Below are positions 25,607-33,567 of a stretch of 44,435 nucleotides of DNA, one piece after another (within the stretch, counting starts at the first letter, position 1; each line of letters begins with the position of its first letter). The position numbers were made by a program, and so were the translations under genes. Source of the DNA: a virus. The notes below the pieces were generated by a model, which did no database searches, was not told where the DNA came from, and saw only the letters and a program-made list of their open reading frames with translations. The DNA lies in the IMG/VR virus record IMGVR_UViG_3300007539_000043, positions 1 through 44,435 of that record, one strand, 5' to 3'.

Positions 25607-26101
25607 ATGAAAAGGTTGTTGAATTTTGTTAAAGATCTTTTTGCATTTCGTAAATTTAATAAAGTCGATTTTGCGCTTACTGTTATCTTAACTTTTCTGA
25701 CTGCAGCATTCGCAACGTGGTTGGTGAACTTTTTAATTGATTATTATCCGGAAAGTGTTCCCCAACATCTTGATTCTGTAAATAAGCTTTTAAGAGAATC
25801 GGGAGGCCCACTGCTATACTCTTTTCTTATTAGTGTGTGCCTTGTTGCTCCCGTTCTTGAGGAATTGATTTTCCGAGGTGCTTTATGGTGGGTGGTGGAG
25901 AAACTATCATCTCCTAATATCGCTCTTGTGGTTACGAGCATCTTATTTGCTTTGGCTCATGTTGAGTTGCTGCATGTTGTGGCGGTCTTTCCTCTTGGTG
26001 TTCTCTTTGGCTTCTTGCGCTTGCGTACCAAATCTGTTTGGCTCCCGATGTTCGCCCACTTTTTAAATAATACGATGGCCTCATTAAGCTTGGTATTCTG
26101 A
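25607..26101 (+). CDS. CPBP-family intramembrane protease
   Basis: The 164-residue product is a multi-span membrane protein with the CPBP (Abi/Rce1-like) motifs: EELIFRGALWW (about 86-96, the glutamate pair and arginine), FALAHVELLH with the first histidine (about 112-121), and FAHFLNNTMAS with the second histidine and asparagine near the end. Hydrophobic spans occur at about 22-42, 67-85, 100-115 and 120-137. Such enzymes cleave or bind substrates within membranes and include bacteriocin-immunity and abortive-infection proteins. It has its own promoter and SD (GAGAGG). A role in host takeover or exclusion is inferred. Confidence 0.85.
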   Translation: MKRLLNFVKDLFAFRKFNKVDFALTVILTFLTAAFATWLVNFLIDYYPESVPQHLDSVNKLLRESGGPLLYSFLISVCLVAPVLEELIFRGALWWVVEKLSSPNIALVVTSILFALAHVELLHVVAVFPLGVLFGFLRLRTKSVWLPMFAHFLNNTMASLSLVF

Positions 26102-26124
26102 ATCTTAAATGACTACTTATACAC

Positions 26125-26322
26125 ATGGGACACCTAGAAGAAGTCGGAGAGACCTATTTTGAACATATGAGGCATGCCTTTAATCTAGGTTCCGTGCTAT
26201 TATTGTCATCAATGGGGCAATTCTTACATAGTATTTTCCCGAATGTAAAACCGCCTTGTGGATCTGATGTCGATTCTTTAATTAAATTTTTGGAATCCAA
26301 AAAAGCAGGAAACAGAAAATAG
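26125..26322 (+). CDS. DUF6356-like small protein
   Basis: The 65-residue product begins MGHLEEVGETYFEHMRHAF, then has a hydrophobic segment (LGSVLLLSSMGQFLHSIFP) and ends in a lysine-rich tail. The order L-E-x(n)-Y-x-x-H-x(n)-A, hydrophobic helix, H-x-x-FP resembles the DUF6356 family, small proteins often found in marine bacteria and phages. The SD is weak, so the start at 26125 rests mainly on family resemblance and position. Function is unknown, perhaps membrane-associated. Confidence 0.55.
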   Translation: MGHLEEVGETYFEHMRHAFNLGSVLLLSSMGQFLHSIFPNVKPPCGSDVDSLIKFLESKKAGNRK

Positions 26323-26330
26323 GAAAGTAA

Positions 26331-27215
26331 TTGAGTTCTTTTCACTTAACTGGGATAATTCCGGTAGCAGGCCAGCCTCTTGATTTTAAAATGGATTGGC
26401 ATGATTCGCTAATGCCCATCTCGCCAGATTATCTCGCTGTCGAAAGGGCAGTGTTGGAGTGTGCTTGGGCTGGCTGCGAAACGATATGGATTGTTGCGAA
26501 TGACGATGTATCTCCCCTCGTACGGCATAGAATTGGAGAATGGGTACAAGATCCAGTTTGGATTGGTCGCCGTCATGATCCCTACCCATCACAAACCAGA
26601 AAACAGATTCCAATATTCTATGTTCCAGTAAGAGCAAAAGATGTTGGAAAAAGAGATTGCTTATCGTGGTCTGTGTTGCATGGTGCCGTAACAGCGTTTG
26701 AGATTTCTGCTCGCCTTAGCAGGTGGGTGATACCGAGAAAGAATTACGTGGCCTTTCCTTACGGCGTTTATGATCCGGAAATCTTGAGAGAACACAGAAA
26801 AACAATTTCAAGTGAAAAATCTTTTATGCTATCTTATAGCGGGAAAACTGTCAAAGATGGTGAATATCTTGGATTTACGTTCGGCAAAGAAGACTTTATA
26901 AATTGTCGCAGAGAAATTAGAAAAGGCACCGGAGAGTATAATTCAAAAGTATTAGAGGATGGTCTATTTCCTAGAGAGAGATTGCCAAAAGAAGAAAGAT
27001 TCTCTGCTCGATACTTTTCTCTTGACAAAATTTTTAAACCTGTTATAATAGATAAAGAAAATAAAGTTGAAGTCCCTTGGTATCACAACATAGACTCTTG
27101 GGACGGATACTGCAAGTATCTGGGGTCGGAACACAGAGAGTTAGTCCAAAGACCTCACCCAATATTTATGAAATACCACGAATGGAATGAAATAGGAGTT
27201 GATGATGAGAAATGA
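26331..27215 (+). CDS. Nucleotidyltransferase-like hypothetical protein
   Basis: TTG 26331 follows AGGAAAG by a good spacing. The 294-residue product opens with FHLTGIIPVAGQPLDFKMDW and then YLAVERAVLECAWAGCETIW, which resemble the beginning of sugar-phosphate nucleotidyltransferases (GIIPVAG and a helix leading to GCETIWIV), although the usual GxGTR loop is altered. Later segments (SWSVLHGAVTAFEIS, YVAFPYGVYDP) fit the family known in marine T4-like phages, for which no function is established to my knowledge. The C-terminus ends NEIGVDDEK within a direct repeat copied downstream at 28720-28745. Confidence 0.6.
   Translation: MSSFHLTGIIPVAGQPLDFKMDWHDSLMPISPDYLAVERAVLECAWAGCETIWIVANDDVSPLVRHRIGEWVQDPVWIGRRHDPYPSQTRKQIPIFYVPVRAKDVGKRDCLSWSVLHGAVTAFEISARLSRWVIPRKNYVAFPYGVYDPEILREHRKTISSEKSFMLSYSGKTVKDGEYLGFTFGKEDFINCRREIRKGTGEYNSKVLEDGLFPRERLPKEERFSARYFSLDKIFKPVIIDKENKVEVPWYHNIDSWDGYCKYLGSEHRELVQRPHPIFMKYHEWNEIGVDDEK
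27022..27049 (+). promoter_or_regulatory. Internal sigma70-type promoter before R-M cassette
   Basis: TTGACA (27022-27027) and TATAAT (27044-27049) are spaced by 16 bp inside the 3' part of the upstream gene, 156 bp before the endonuclease start. It could drive the endonuclease-methyltransferase pair separately. Confidence 0.55.
27184..27209 (+). repeat. Direct repeat flanking R-M cassette, left copy
   Basis: This 26-bp sequence includes GAAATAGGAGTTGATGATG and matches 28720-28745 with two substitutions. It spans the end of the nucleotidyltransferase-like gene and the start of the endonuclease gene. Confidence 0.9.
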
Positions 27216-27864
27216 CGCTTGGCGCAAAATGTGTGAAGAATTTAACAATTCCCCAATTAAAAATAGGATAAAGAAGCTCCCCTGCCAAGATTCAGCGAAA
27301 GGGCAAACTTTGCTTGCTTTCTGGGAAAACAAAAACAAAGTAGTCACAAAGAGGTATATGGAGGTTACAGTATATGGTCGACTGGGTCGACCTACAAAAG
27401 ATCTCCAGTCTGTGCGCCACCTTGGAAAACAGAACGGTTTTGATATTTTACAACATCCTTGCAAACATAATGGAAGGCAATTAAGGCGTGGTGAATACGT
27501 CTTCACCGGATTTAATAAGACGAATGAATATTGGGAAGCCTCAAGAAGAAATGAGTCTGATCTAGATTGGGTCTCTTTGAAGAAGGAATATGGCAATCGC
27601 TGTGCAACTTGTGGGAGCAAAGAGGGACAAAAGCACTTCAAAACAAAAGAGCCGACAAGGCTAGAGAAGGGGCACATGGATCCATCAAAGCCAATGAGTA
27701 ACAAAAACATCATCCCACAATGTTCATACTGCAATCGGCTTTATAGAGACAAATTTAAGTTTGATAGGCACGGAAATATCAAATCCCCAACACCGCAGGC
27801 AATCTTGGGGTTGACAGAAGAAGAAAAGAGGGAAATATACAATCTATTGGAAAGGTGGCTTTAA
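27205..27864 (+). CDS. HNH endonuclease, putative restriction enzyme
   Basis: ATG 27205 is preferred because AGGAG (27194-27198) is six bases away; TTG 27199 and ATG 27202 are too close. The 219-residue product has a zinc-bound HNH module in its C-terminal third: CATCGS (about Cys133, Cys136), KGHMDPSKPMSNKNIIPQ with the central histidine and asparagine, and CSYCNRLYRDKFKFDRHG with two more cysteines. This layout suits type II restriction enzymes of the HNH class. The N-terminal 120 residues (KRYMEVTVYGRLGRPTKDLQ) may read DNA. Its stop overlaps the methyltransferase ATG (TAATG), so the two form a tight pair. Confidence 0.75.
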   Translation: MRNDAWRKMCEEFNNSPIKNRIKKLPCQDSAKGQTLLAFWENKNKVVTKRYMEVTVYGRLGRPTKDLQSVRHLGKQNGFDILQHPCKHNGRQLRRGEYVFTGFNKTNEYWEASRRNESDLDWVSLKKEYGNRCATCGSKEGQKHFKTKEPTRLEKGHMDPSKPMSNKNIIPQCSYCNRLYRDKFKFDRHGNIKSPTPQAILGLTEEEKREIYNLLERWL

Positions 27865-28763
27865 TGGGGGGTGAAATATTTTTGGGAGATTGTTTGGAAA
27901 TTTTGGACGAAATAGAGAATAATTCGGTTCATATTGTGGTGACAGATCCTCCGTATGGTATTTCTCAACTAAATAAAGATTGGAATAAGGAAAAGATCGA
28001 TAAGTCAATAAGTAAATCAGTAAAAAGTACAGTGGGCTCAATACCGGTTGGAATGAATTTCAACCCCAAGCACTCCAAAGAATTGGGGCTCTTCTTGAAT
28101 AAGGTGGCCAAAAAGATATGGCAAAAATTGATGCCCGGATCCTTTTGTCTTGTATTTTCGCAGCCTCGTTCCGTGCATCGTGTTGCAGTCGCCTTCGAGG
28201 ATGCCAACTTTGAATTTAGAGATCAATTAATATGGGATTACGGCTCCGGCCAGGGAAAAGCCCAGGGGATGCAAAACTTCATTAAGAAAGCTAAATATAT
28301 ACTGGAACAAGATAAAGACCTGATAACAGAAAAACTAAATGGGTTTAAAACAGCCCAACTCACACCTACCTACGAATCAATACTTCTCTTTCAAAAGCCA
28401 AAAGAAGGAACAAGTGTCCAGAATTATCTTAAATATAATACTGGCTTGGTTGATTTCCGTAATGGAAGTCGGAAAAATCGCCTTAAACACAGCAAGCCTT
28501 CAAAGAAGGAGCGTATCGATGCCGGAAAACACCCAACACTAAAGCCGGTTTCTTTGATGGAAGATTTGCTAAAAATATTTTCTAGATCAGGAGATACTGT
28601 ACTGGATCCGTTTTGCGGCTCTGCAACCACCGGAATAGCTTGTCAGAATACTGATAGAAACTATATTTTGATCGAAAAATGCGAAAATTATTATAAAAAT
28701 GCCAAACATAGGCTAAAGAGGAACGAAATAGGAGTAGATGATGAGTCTGATGAAGTTGACTAA
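27864..28763 (+). CDS. DNA methyltransferase (beta class, DPPY)
   Basis: ATG 27864 overlaps the endonuclease stop and follows AAAGGTGG. The 299-residue product has motif IV VTDPPYG near residue 29 and motif I LDPFCGSATTG near 247, the order of beta-class amino-methyltransferases that make N6-adenine or N4-cytosine in DNA using S-adenosylmethionine. A variable middle (about 60-190) would carry target recognition. It should protect the phage genome against the HNH partner. Its C-terminus NEIGVDDESDEVD copies the end of the gene before the cassette, because the repeat overlaps both. Confidence 0.88.
   Translation: MGGEIFLGDCLEILDEIENNSVHIVVTDPPYGISQLNKDWNKEKIDKSISKSVKSTVGSIPVGMNFNPKHSKELGLFLNKVAKKIWQKLMPGSFCLVFSQPRSVHRVAVAFEDANFEFRDQLIWDYGSGQGKAQGMQNFIKKAKYILEQDKDLITEKLNGFKTAQLTPTYESILLFQKPKEGTSVQNYLKYNTGLVDFRNGSRKNRLKHSKPSKKERIDAGKHPTLKPVSLMEDLLKIFSRSGDTVLDPFCGSATTGIACQNTDRNYILIEKCENYYKNAKHRLKRNEIGVDDESDEVD
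28720..28745 (+). repeat. Direct repeat flanking R-M cassette, right copy
   Basis: This matches 27184-27209 at 24 of 26 positions, including one synonymous difference in the shared NEIGVDDE coding frame. It overlaps the end of the methyltransferase and the start of the next small gene. Confidence 0.9.
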
Positions 28764-28926
28764 AAAACAATTGATTGCCTTGGTGGACAGTTTGAATAAC
28801 AAGATAGCCCAATCAAGACTTTCGGCAGGACGCTTGCGAAGTGATATTTTCAAGATGAATATCGACAGAGATTTGAAATACGATATTATTTCTCGAATTG
28901 ATAAACACATTGATGAATTGCTTTAA
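28741..28926 (+). CDS. Small helical hypothetical protein, 61 aa
   Basis: ATG 28741 is chosen over 28738 because GGAG (28731-28734) is six bases away. The 61-residue product is a charged helical protein (LTKKQLIALVDSLNNKIAQ and a LKYDIISRIDKHIDELL end) without a recognised family. It begins within the right-hand direct repeat. In the inferred ancestor it would have followed the nucleotidyltransferase-like gene directly, sharing that gene's end as its ribosome binding region. Confidence 0.65.
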   Translation: MSLMKLTKKQLIALVDSLNNKIAQSRLSAGRLRSDIFKMNIDRDLKYDIISRIDKHIDELL

Positions 28927-28946
28927 TTTTACTGGAGTTAATTAAC

Positions 28947-31900
28947 ATGAAAAGCAAGATCCCATTTGTAGGTTTGCACGCGCATTCTGTTGCTGGTTCT
29001 ATTTTTGATGCTCTTGGTTATCCACAAGAACATATGGACTTTGCATACGAAAACGGTATGGACGCTCTAGCTCTAACTGATCACGGAAACATGAATGGCC
29101 TTCCGCATCAAGTTTTGCACGCCAAAAAAATGAAGAAGGATGGCAAAGAATTTAAACCTATTTTTGGTTTGGAGGCTTATTTTATTCCGTCGCTAGATGA
29201 TTGGAGGGTCGAATATGAAGCGGCCAAAGAGGACAAGAAGCGCCGGAAAACCCTGAGTACGGAACGGACAGCGACAACAGTCGAAGATGAAGAGGCATCC
29301 AAGAAAGCAGTTCGAAATATCCTGAATCGCCGTCGTCATTTAATTCTTCTGGCACAGGACCAAGAAGGGTTAAATAATCTGTTTTCTTTAATATCAGAGT
29401 CATTCGGTCCAGACAATTATTATCGCTATCCTCGCGTAGATTACAATACTCTAAAAAAGTATTCTAAGGGGATCATAGCGGCATCCGCTTGTCTTGGTGG
29501 GGTTTATGCTGGTAATTATTGGGAAAATCGCGAGAAAGGGCCAGAGGCAGTCCTGGAAGCTATGCGTGAGACCACAAGAAACATGCTGGAGGTCTTTGGG
29601 GATAGGTGGTATGGAGAACTGCAATGGAACAATATCCCAGAACAACATGAGTTAAATAATTACATTATTCAAATGCATAAAGAATTTGGCATTGAATTGA
29701 TTTCAACATCTGATTCTCATTATCCTAATCCTAGAGCATGGCGAGATAGGGAACTGTACAAGAAACTAGGATGGCTGGGCAAATCAAAGCCAGACTATGA
29801 AACAACAGAACTTCCAGATGGTGTTGAAGAGATTGGATATGAATTGTATCCAAGAAACGGCGATCAGATGTGGGAGGCTTACCAATTATATTCTAAACAA
29901 TGTGAGGTTGAGTATGATGATGACTTGGTAATGAAGTCGATTACGAACACCTATAGGATTGCACACGAGCGTATTCAGGACTTTCTCCCTGATAACGAAG
30001 TGTGTCTTCCTGATTTTGTTATTCCTCCTGGTGAAACTGCCGATTCTGCTTTGAATAAGTTTTGCTTTGAAGGATTGCGATCGAGAAACTTGGCATCAAA
30101 GCCTGTTTATATTTCACGTCTCGAAGAGGAATTGCGTGTAATTTCTGATCGTGGTTTCTCAAAATATTTCTTGACAATGAAAGAGATTAGCGACAAAGCC
30201 AACGACATTATGCTGGCAGGCCCAGGCCGGGGATCTGCTGCGGGGTCTTTGGTCGCGTATGTTTTGGGAATTACGCAAGTAGACCCACTTAAATATGGAT
30301 TACAATTTTCTCGTTTCTTGAGGGCAGATGCGAAAGACTATCCAGATATCGATTATGATGTAGCCGACAGTATGGAGCTTAAAGAAGAATTGATTGATCA
30401 GTGGGGAAAAGACAAGGTTGCTCCAATCTCAAACTGGAATACATTACAATTAAAGAGTCTCGTTAAAGACATCTCAAAGTTTTATGGAATCCCATTCAAA
30501 GAGGTCAATGAAGTTACGAGTATCATGATCAAGGAAGCAATTGGCCCAGCTAAATTAAGACATGGTATAAAATCTGGTGTATATTCTCCAACTTTTGAAG
30601 AAGTGATGGAATTTAGCACGACATTGGGTAGCTTTCTCAATAAGTATCCTCATGTGAAGACGCACGTCGAGGCTCTTTGCGGCCAGGTGAGGTCGTGTTC
30701 TCGTCACGCGGGAGGAGTTGTAATTGGTGAAGATCTAAACAAGCGCATGCCTTTGATCAACTCAGGAGGAGTAACTCAAACTCCTTGGTCAGAAGGTCAG
30801 AACGTCAGACATCTTGAGCCAATGGGGTTCATCAAATTTGATGTTTTGGGCCTATCTACATTGAAGATGATCGATGGCGCGATTCGACACATTCTCAAGA
30901 GAAATTGTGGAATTGAAAATCCTACTTTCTCTGATGTTAAAGCTTACTATGACAAACATCTTCATCCAGATGTTATTGATTTCACGGATCAAAATGTTTA
31001 TAAAAATATCTTTCACGAAGGAAAGTGGGCAGGTGTTTTCCAATTTACGGAGGCAGGTGCTCAAAGATTCTGCCAGCAAGTGAAGCCAACGAGTTTAATC
31101 GACTTAGCTGCCATTACCTCCATTTATCGCCCTGGGCCACTCGGTGCTAATGTACATGAAGAGTATGTAGATATGAGAGAGAATCCGCAGCGCCTGAAAT
31201 TCTTCAATGAAGACCACAGGGAAGTGACAGAAGAGACATATGGATTCCTTATTTTTCAGGAACAGATCGCTATGTTGGCCCACACTCTTGGGGATAACAT
31301 CTCTCTCGACGAAGGTAATATGCTGAGAAAAGTGTTGACCAAAAAGGGAACAGGGAAAGAAGCAGAAGTAAAAAATAATTTACATTCAAAGTTTATTAGT
31401 GGCTGCGTGAAAAAGAATATGAATGTAGCAGTCGCAGAAAGATTGTGGGATACGTTCGAGTATTTCTCTGGATATGGATTTAATAAATCTCATGCAGTAT
31501 CATACTGTATCATTTCCTATCAGTGTGCCTGGTTATTGAATTATTATCCTTCAGAATGGATGGCAGCTTTCCTGGATAAAGAGCCGGAGACAAGAAAAGA
31601 AAAGGCAATCAACATTGCTAAGTCTACTGGGTTTAAAATTCGTGACCTCGATATTAACTCTAGTGGTCGTGTCTGGGAAATTTCCGAGGATGGTAAAACT
31701 CTGATTCAGCCTCTATCCTCAATTAAGGGATTGGGTGATGCAGCAATAGATCAGATTATCAACAATCGCCCCTTTAACAATATTGAAGAATTTCTGTTCA
31801 GTGAAACGATTGTTTATTCAAAGCTAAATAAGAAGGCCCTGGACGTGCTTTGCAGGAGCGGTGCCTTGGAAAGTTTGATGGATGATCGATTTACTGGCGG

Positions 31901-32369
31901 AAGACATTTCTGGGCTGCAATTTGTGTTGATAGGCCTCGCAAGCCAAAGCATCTAATTGAAAATATAGAAGAATACGCTCCAGAAGGTGACTTTTCTGAC
32001 GAAGAGAAGATCGCATATTTGGTTGAATTAACTGGCGTATTCCCGTTTAATCGAGTCATGAAGGAAGAGATCTACGAACAATTAAATCAAGCCTTTATCC
32101 CACCGATCGCCAATTATGACCCGGAACTCTGCGAGGTTGTTTGGTTTATTCCTAGAAGTGTTATTCCGAAAAAGACAAAGAAAGGAAAAGATTATTGGAT
32201 TATTGAGGCTATTGATGATACAAATACATTAACTCGGATTAGATGTTGGGGTGTACAATCTTATGATCGAATCCACGTCAATAAGCCATATATGGCCAAG
32301 TTAGATTACAATGAAAAGTGGGGATTCTCAACTCGCAGTTTGCGCAAAAGTTTTAGAATTTTATCTTGA
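28947..32369 (+). CDS. dnaE: DNA polymerase III alpha subunit (DnaE-like)
   Basis: The 1140-residue product is close in size to E. coli DnaE (1160). It has an N-terminal PHP domain with metal-binding histidines (LHAHSVAG at about 10 and LALTDHGNMNG at about 41), the C-family palm with GPGRGSAAGSLVAYVLGI and YPDIDYDVAD (about 468, catalytic aspartates), SCSRHAGGVVIGE, helix-hairpin-helix segments, and a late OB-fold-like part (VVWFIPRSVIPKKTKKGK). It is likely the main replicase. T4-like phages normally use a family B polymerase, so the C-family enzyme is unusual. Its stop TGA lies in the next promoter's -35 box. Confidence 0.95.
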   Translation: MKSKIPFVGLHAHSVAGSIFDALGYPQEHMDFAYENGMDALALTDHGNMNGLPHQVLHAKKMKKDGKEFKPIFGLEAYFIPSLDDWRVEYEAAKEDKKRRKTLSTERTATTVEDEEASKKAVRNILNRRRHLILLAQDQEGLNNLFSLISESFGPDNYYRYPRVDYNTLKKYSKGIIAASACLGGVYAGNYWENREKGPEAVLEAMRETTRNMLEVFGDRWYGELQWNNIPEQHELNNYIIQMHKEFGIELISTSDSHYPNPRAWRDRELYKKLGWLGKSKPDYETTELPDGVEEIGYELYPRNGDQMWEAYQLYSKQCEVEYDDDLVMKSITNTYRIAHERIQDFLPDNEVCLPDFVIPPGETADSALNKFCFEGLRSRNLASKPVYISRLEEELRVISDRGFSKYFLTMKEISDKANDIMLAGPGRGSAAGSLVAYVLGITQVDPLKYGLQFSRFLRADAKDYPDIDYDVADSMELKEELIDQWGKDKVAPISNWNTLQLKSLVKDISKFYGIPFKEVNEVTSIMIKEAIGPAKLRHGIKSGVYSPTFEEVMEFSTTLGSFLNKYPHVKTHVEALCGQVRSCSRHAGGVVIGEDLNKRMPLINSGGVTQTPWSEGQNVRHLEPMGFIKFDVLGLSTLKMIDGAIRHILKRNCGIENPTFSDVKAYYDKHLHPDVIDFTDQNVYKNIFHEGKWAGVFQFTEAGAQRFCQQVKPTSLIDLAAITSIYRPGPLGANVHEEYVDMRENPQRLKFFNEDHREVTEETYGFLIFQEQIAMLAHTLGDNISLDEGNMLRKVLTKKGTGKEAEVKNNLHSKFISGCVKKNMNVAVAERLWDTFEYFSGYGFNKSHAVSYCIISYQCAWLLNYYPSEWMAAFLDKEPETRKEKAINIAKSTGFKIRDLDINSSGRVWEISEDGKTLIQPLSSIKGLGDAAIDQIINNRPFNNIEEFLFSETIVYSKLNKKALDVLCRSGALESLMDDRFTGGRHFWAAICVDRPRKPKHLIENIEEYAPEGDFSDEEKIAYLVELTGVFPFNRVMKEEIYEQLNQAFIPPIANYDPELCEVVWFIPRSVIPKKTKKGKDYWIIEAIDDTNTLTRIRCWGVQSYDRIHVNKPYMAKLDYNEKWGFSTRSLRKSFRILS

Positions 32370-32394
32370 CACGAGATATAGTGTATGCTATATT
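32366..32394 (+). promoter_or_regulatory. Sigma70-type promoter after dnaE
   Basis: TTGACA (32366-32371) and TATATT (32389-32394) are spaced by 17 bp and the -35 box overlaps the dnaE TGA stop. It would drive the small gene at 32420, the UV endonuclease and probably adenylosuccinate synthetase. Confidence 0.8.
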
Positions 32395-32419
32395 AATAAA
32401 GTAATCAGAGGAGGTTACC

Positions 32420-32605
32420 GTGAAGTTTACAAACGTAATGACAAAAATAGAATTTAGTGAAGAAGACTTGCGTATTGCCTTGGCTGACTACGTGGATCTG
32501 AATCATAATCGACCAAAGCTGGCCGAGAGTATTCGAAATAATAATTTCAAAGTTTCTCGCTCTAAAAATGGTGCTTTCAGTCTAAAAGTTTTAGCTACCA
32601 AGTAA
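32420..32605 (+). CDS. Small hypothetical protein, 61 aa
   Basis: GTG 32420 follows the strong SD GAGGAGGT. The 61-residue basic product (MTKIEFSEEDLRIALADYVD, then ESIRNNNFKVSRSKNG) has a short helix followed by strands, a shape compatible with a small nucleic-acid-binding or regulatory protein. No family is recognised. It is the first gene of the transcript from the promoter at 32366 and is followed 12 nt later by the UV endonuclease gene. Confidence 0.7.
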   Translation: MKFTNVMTKIEFSEEDLRIALADYVDLNHNRPKLAESIRNNNFKVSRSKNGAFSLKVLATK

Positions 32606-32617
32606 AAGGGGGTCGAC

Positions 32618-33559
32618 ATGCAGAATCTTGGATATGCGTGTATCAACATGGGCCTCTCGGAGCGCCCCAAGAAAAGTCGAGTGACAACAAATCGTTCAAT
32701 GATAAAGAGGACATTCCAAGAGAAGGGAGTACCATATGCGTCAGAATTAGCGCTGCAAAATGTACGTGATCTTTATGAGATTGTTAAATGGAATTATGAT
32801 AATGATATCTTCTTCTATCGCATGTCTTCGGATATTTTTCCTTGGGCATCAGAATATGATATCAAAGAACTGCCGGATTATGAGAAAATACATAAAAAAC
32901 TTTCTCAGGTTGGTGAGTTCGCACGATCTGTTGGGCAGCGGTTGACAATGCACCCAGGTCCATTCAACAAGCTTACTTCTCCTTCCGAGAGGGTTATAAA
33001 AAACACTGTTCGTGATTTGGAAGTTCATGGAGAAATTATGGATATGCTTGGTCAGCCAAAAACTCCATGGGCAAAAATAAATATTCATGTGGGTGCTTCA
33101 TACAATGACAAACCAATGGCAATTGATAATTTCTGTAGGAATTTTGAATTACTATCTGAATCTGTCAAAAGTCGATTGACGGTTGAGAACGATGATCGTG
33201 ACTCTTTATATTCAACTCAAGAATTAGTTGACAAGGTTTACAGTAGGATTGGGACTCCTATTGTCCATGACATTCATCATCATCTGTTCACTAATCGCGG
33301 TATGTCGCAAAAAGAAGCACTGGGTTTGGCGGTATCAACATGGGGAAACGTAAAGCCAGTAGTTCATTATTCAGAATCGCGAGCAGAAGAGTATGGAGAT
33401 TCAAAGATTAAACCACACGCTCATTCAGATATGATTAGAAATTATATCGATACTTATGGTTATGATGTTGATATTATGATTGAGGCAAAACACAAAGAGC
33501 GCGCCCTTCTTGAATATCGTGAAAAATACAATAACCAAAAACTATTACTTGCAAGTTAG
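32618..33559 (+). CDS. uvsE: UV damage endonuclease (UvsE/UvdE)
   Basis: The 313-residue product matches UV damage endonucleases of the TIM-barrel class. MQNLGYACINMGL opens the fold, and metal-binding histidines and acidic residues appear in LTMHPGPFN, INIHVGASYNDK, LTVENDDRDS, IVHDIHHHLF and VVHYSESR. It nicks DNA 5' of pyrimidine dimers and starts excision repair without UvrABC. The SD GGGGG precedes ATG 32618. It would protect phage DNA during infection in sunlit water. Confidence 0.93.
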   Translation: MQNLGYACINMGLSERPKKSRVTTNRSMIKRTFQEKGVPYASELALQNVRDLYEIVKWNYDNDIFFYRMSSDIFPWASEYDIKELPDYEKIHKKLSQVGEFARSVGQRLTMHPGPFNKLTSPSERVIKNTVRDLEVHGEIMDMLGQPKTPWAKINIHVGASYNDKPMAIDNFCRNFELLSESVKSRLTVENDDRDSLYSTQELVDKVYSRIGTPIVHDIHHHLFTNRGMSQKEALGLAVSTWGNVKPVVHYSESRAEEYGDSKIKPHAHSDMIRNYIDTYGYDVDIMIEAKHKERALLEYREKYNNQKLLLAS

Positions 33560-33567
33560 GAGAAAAT

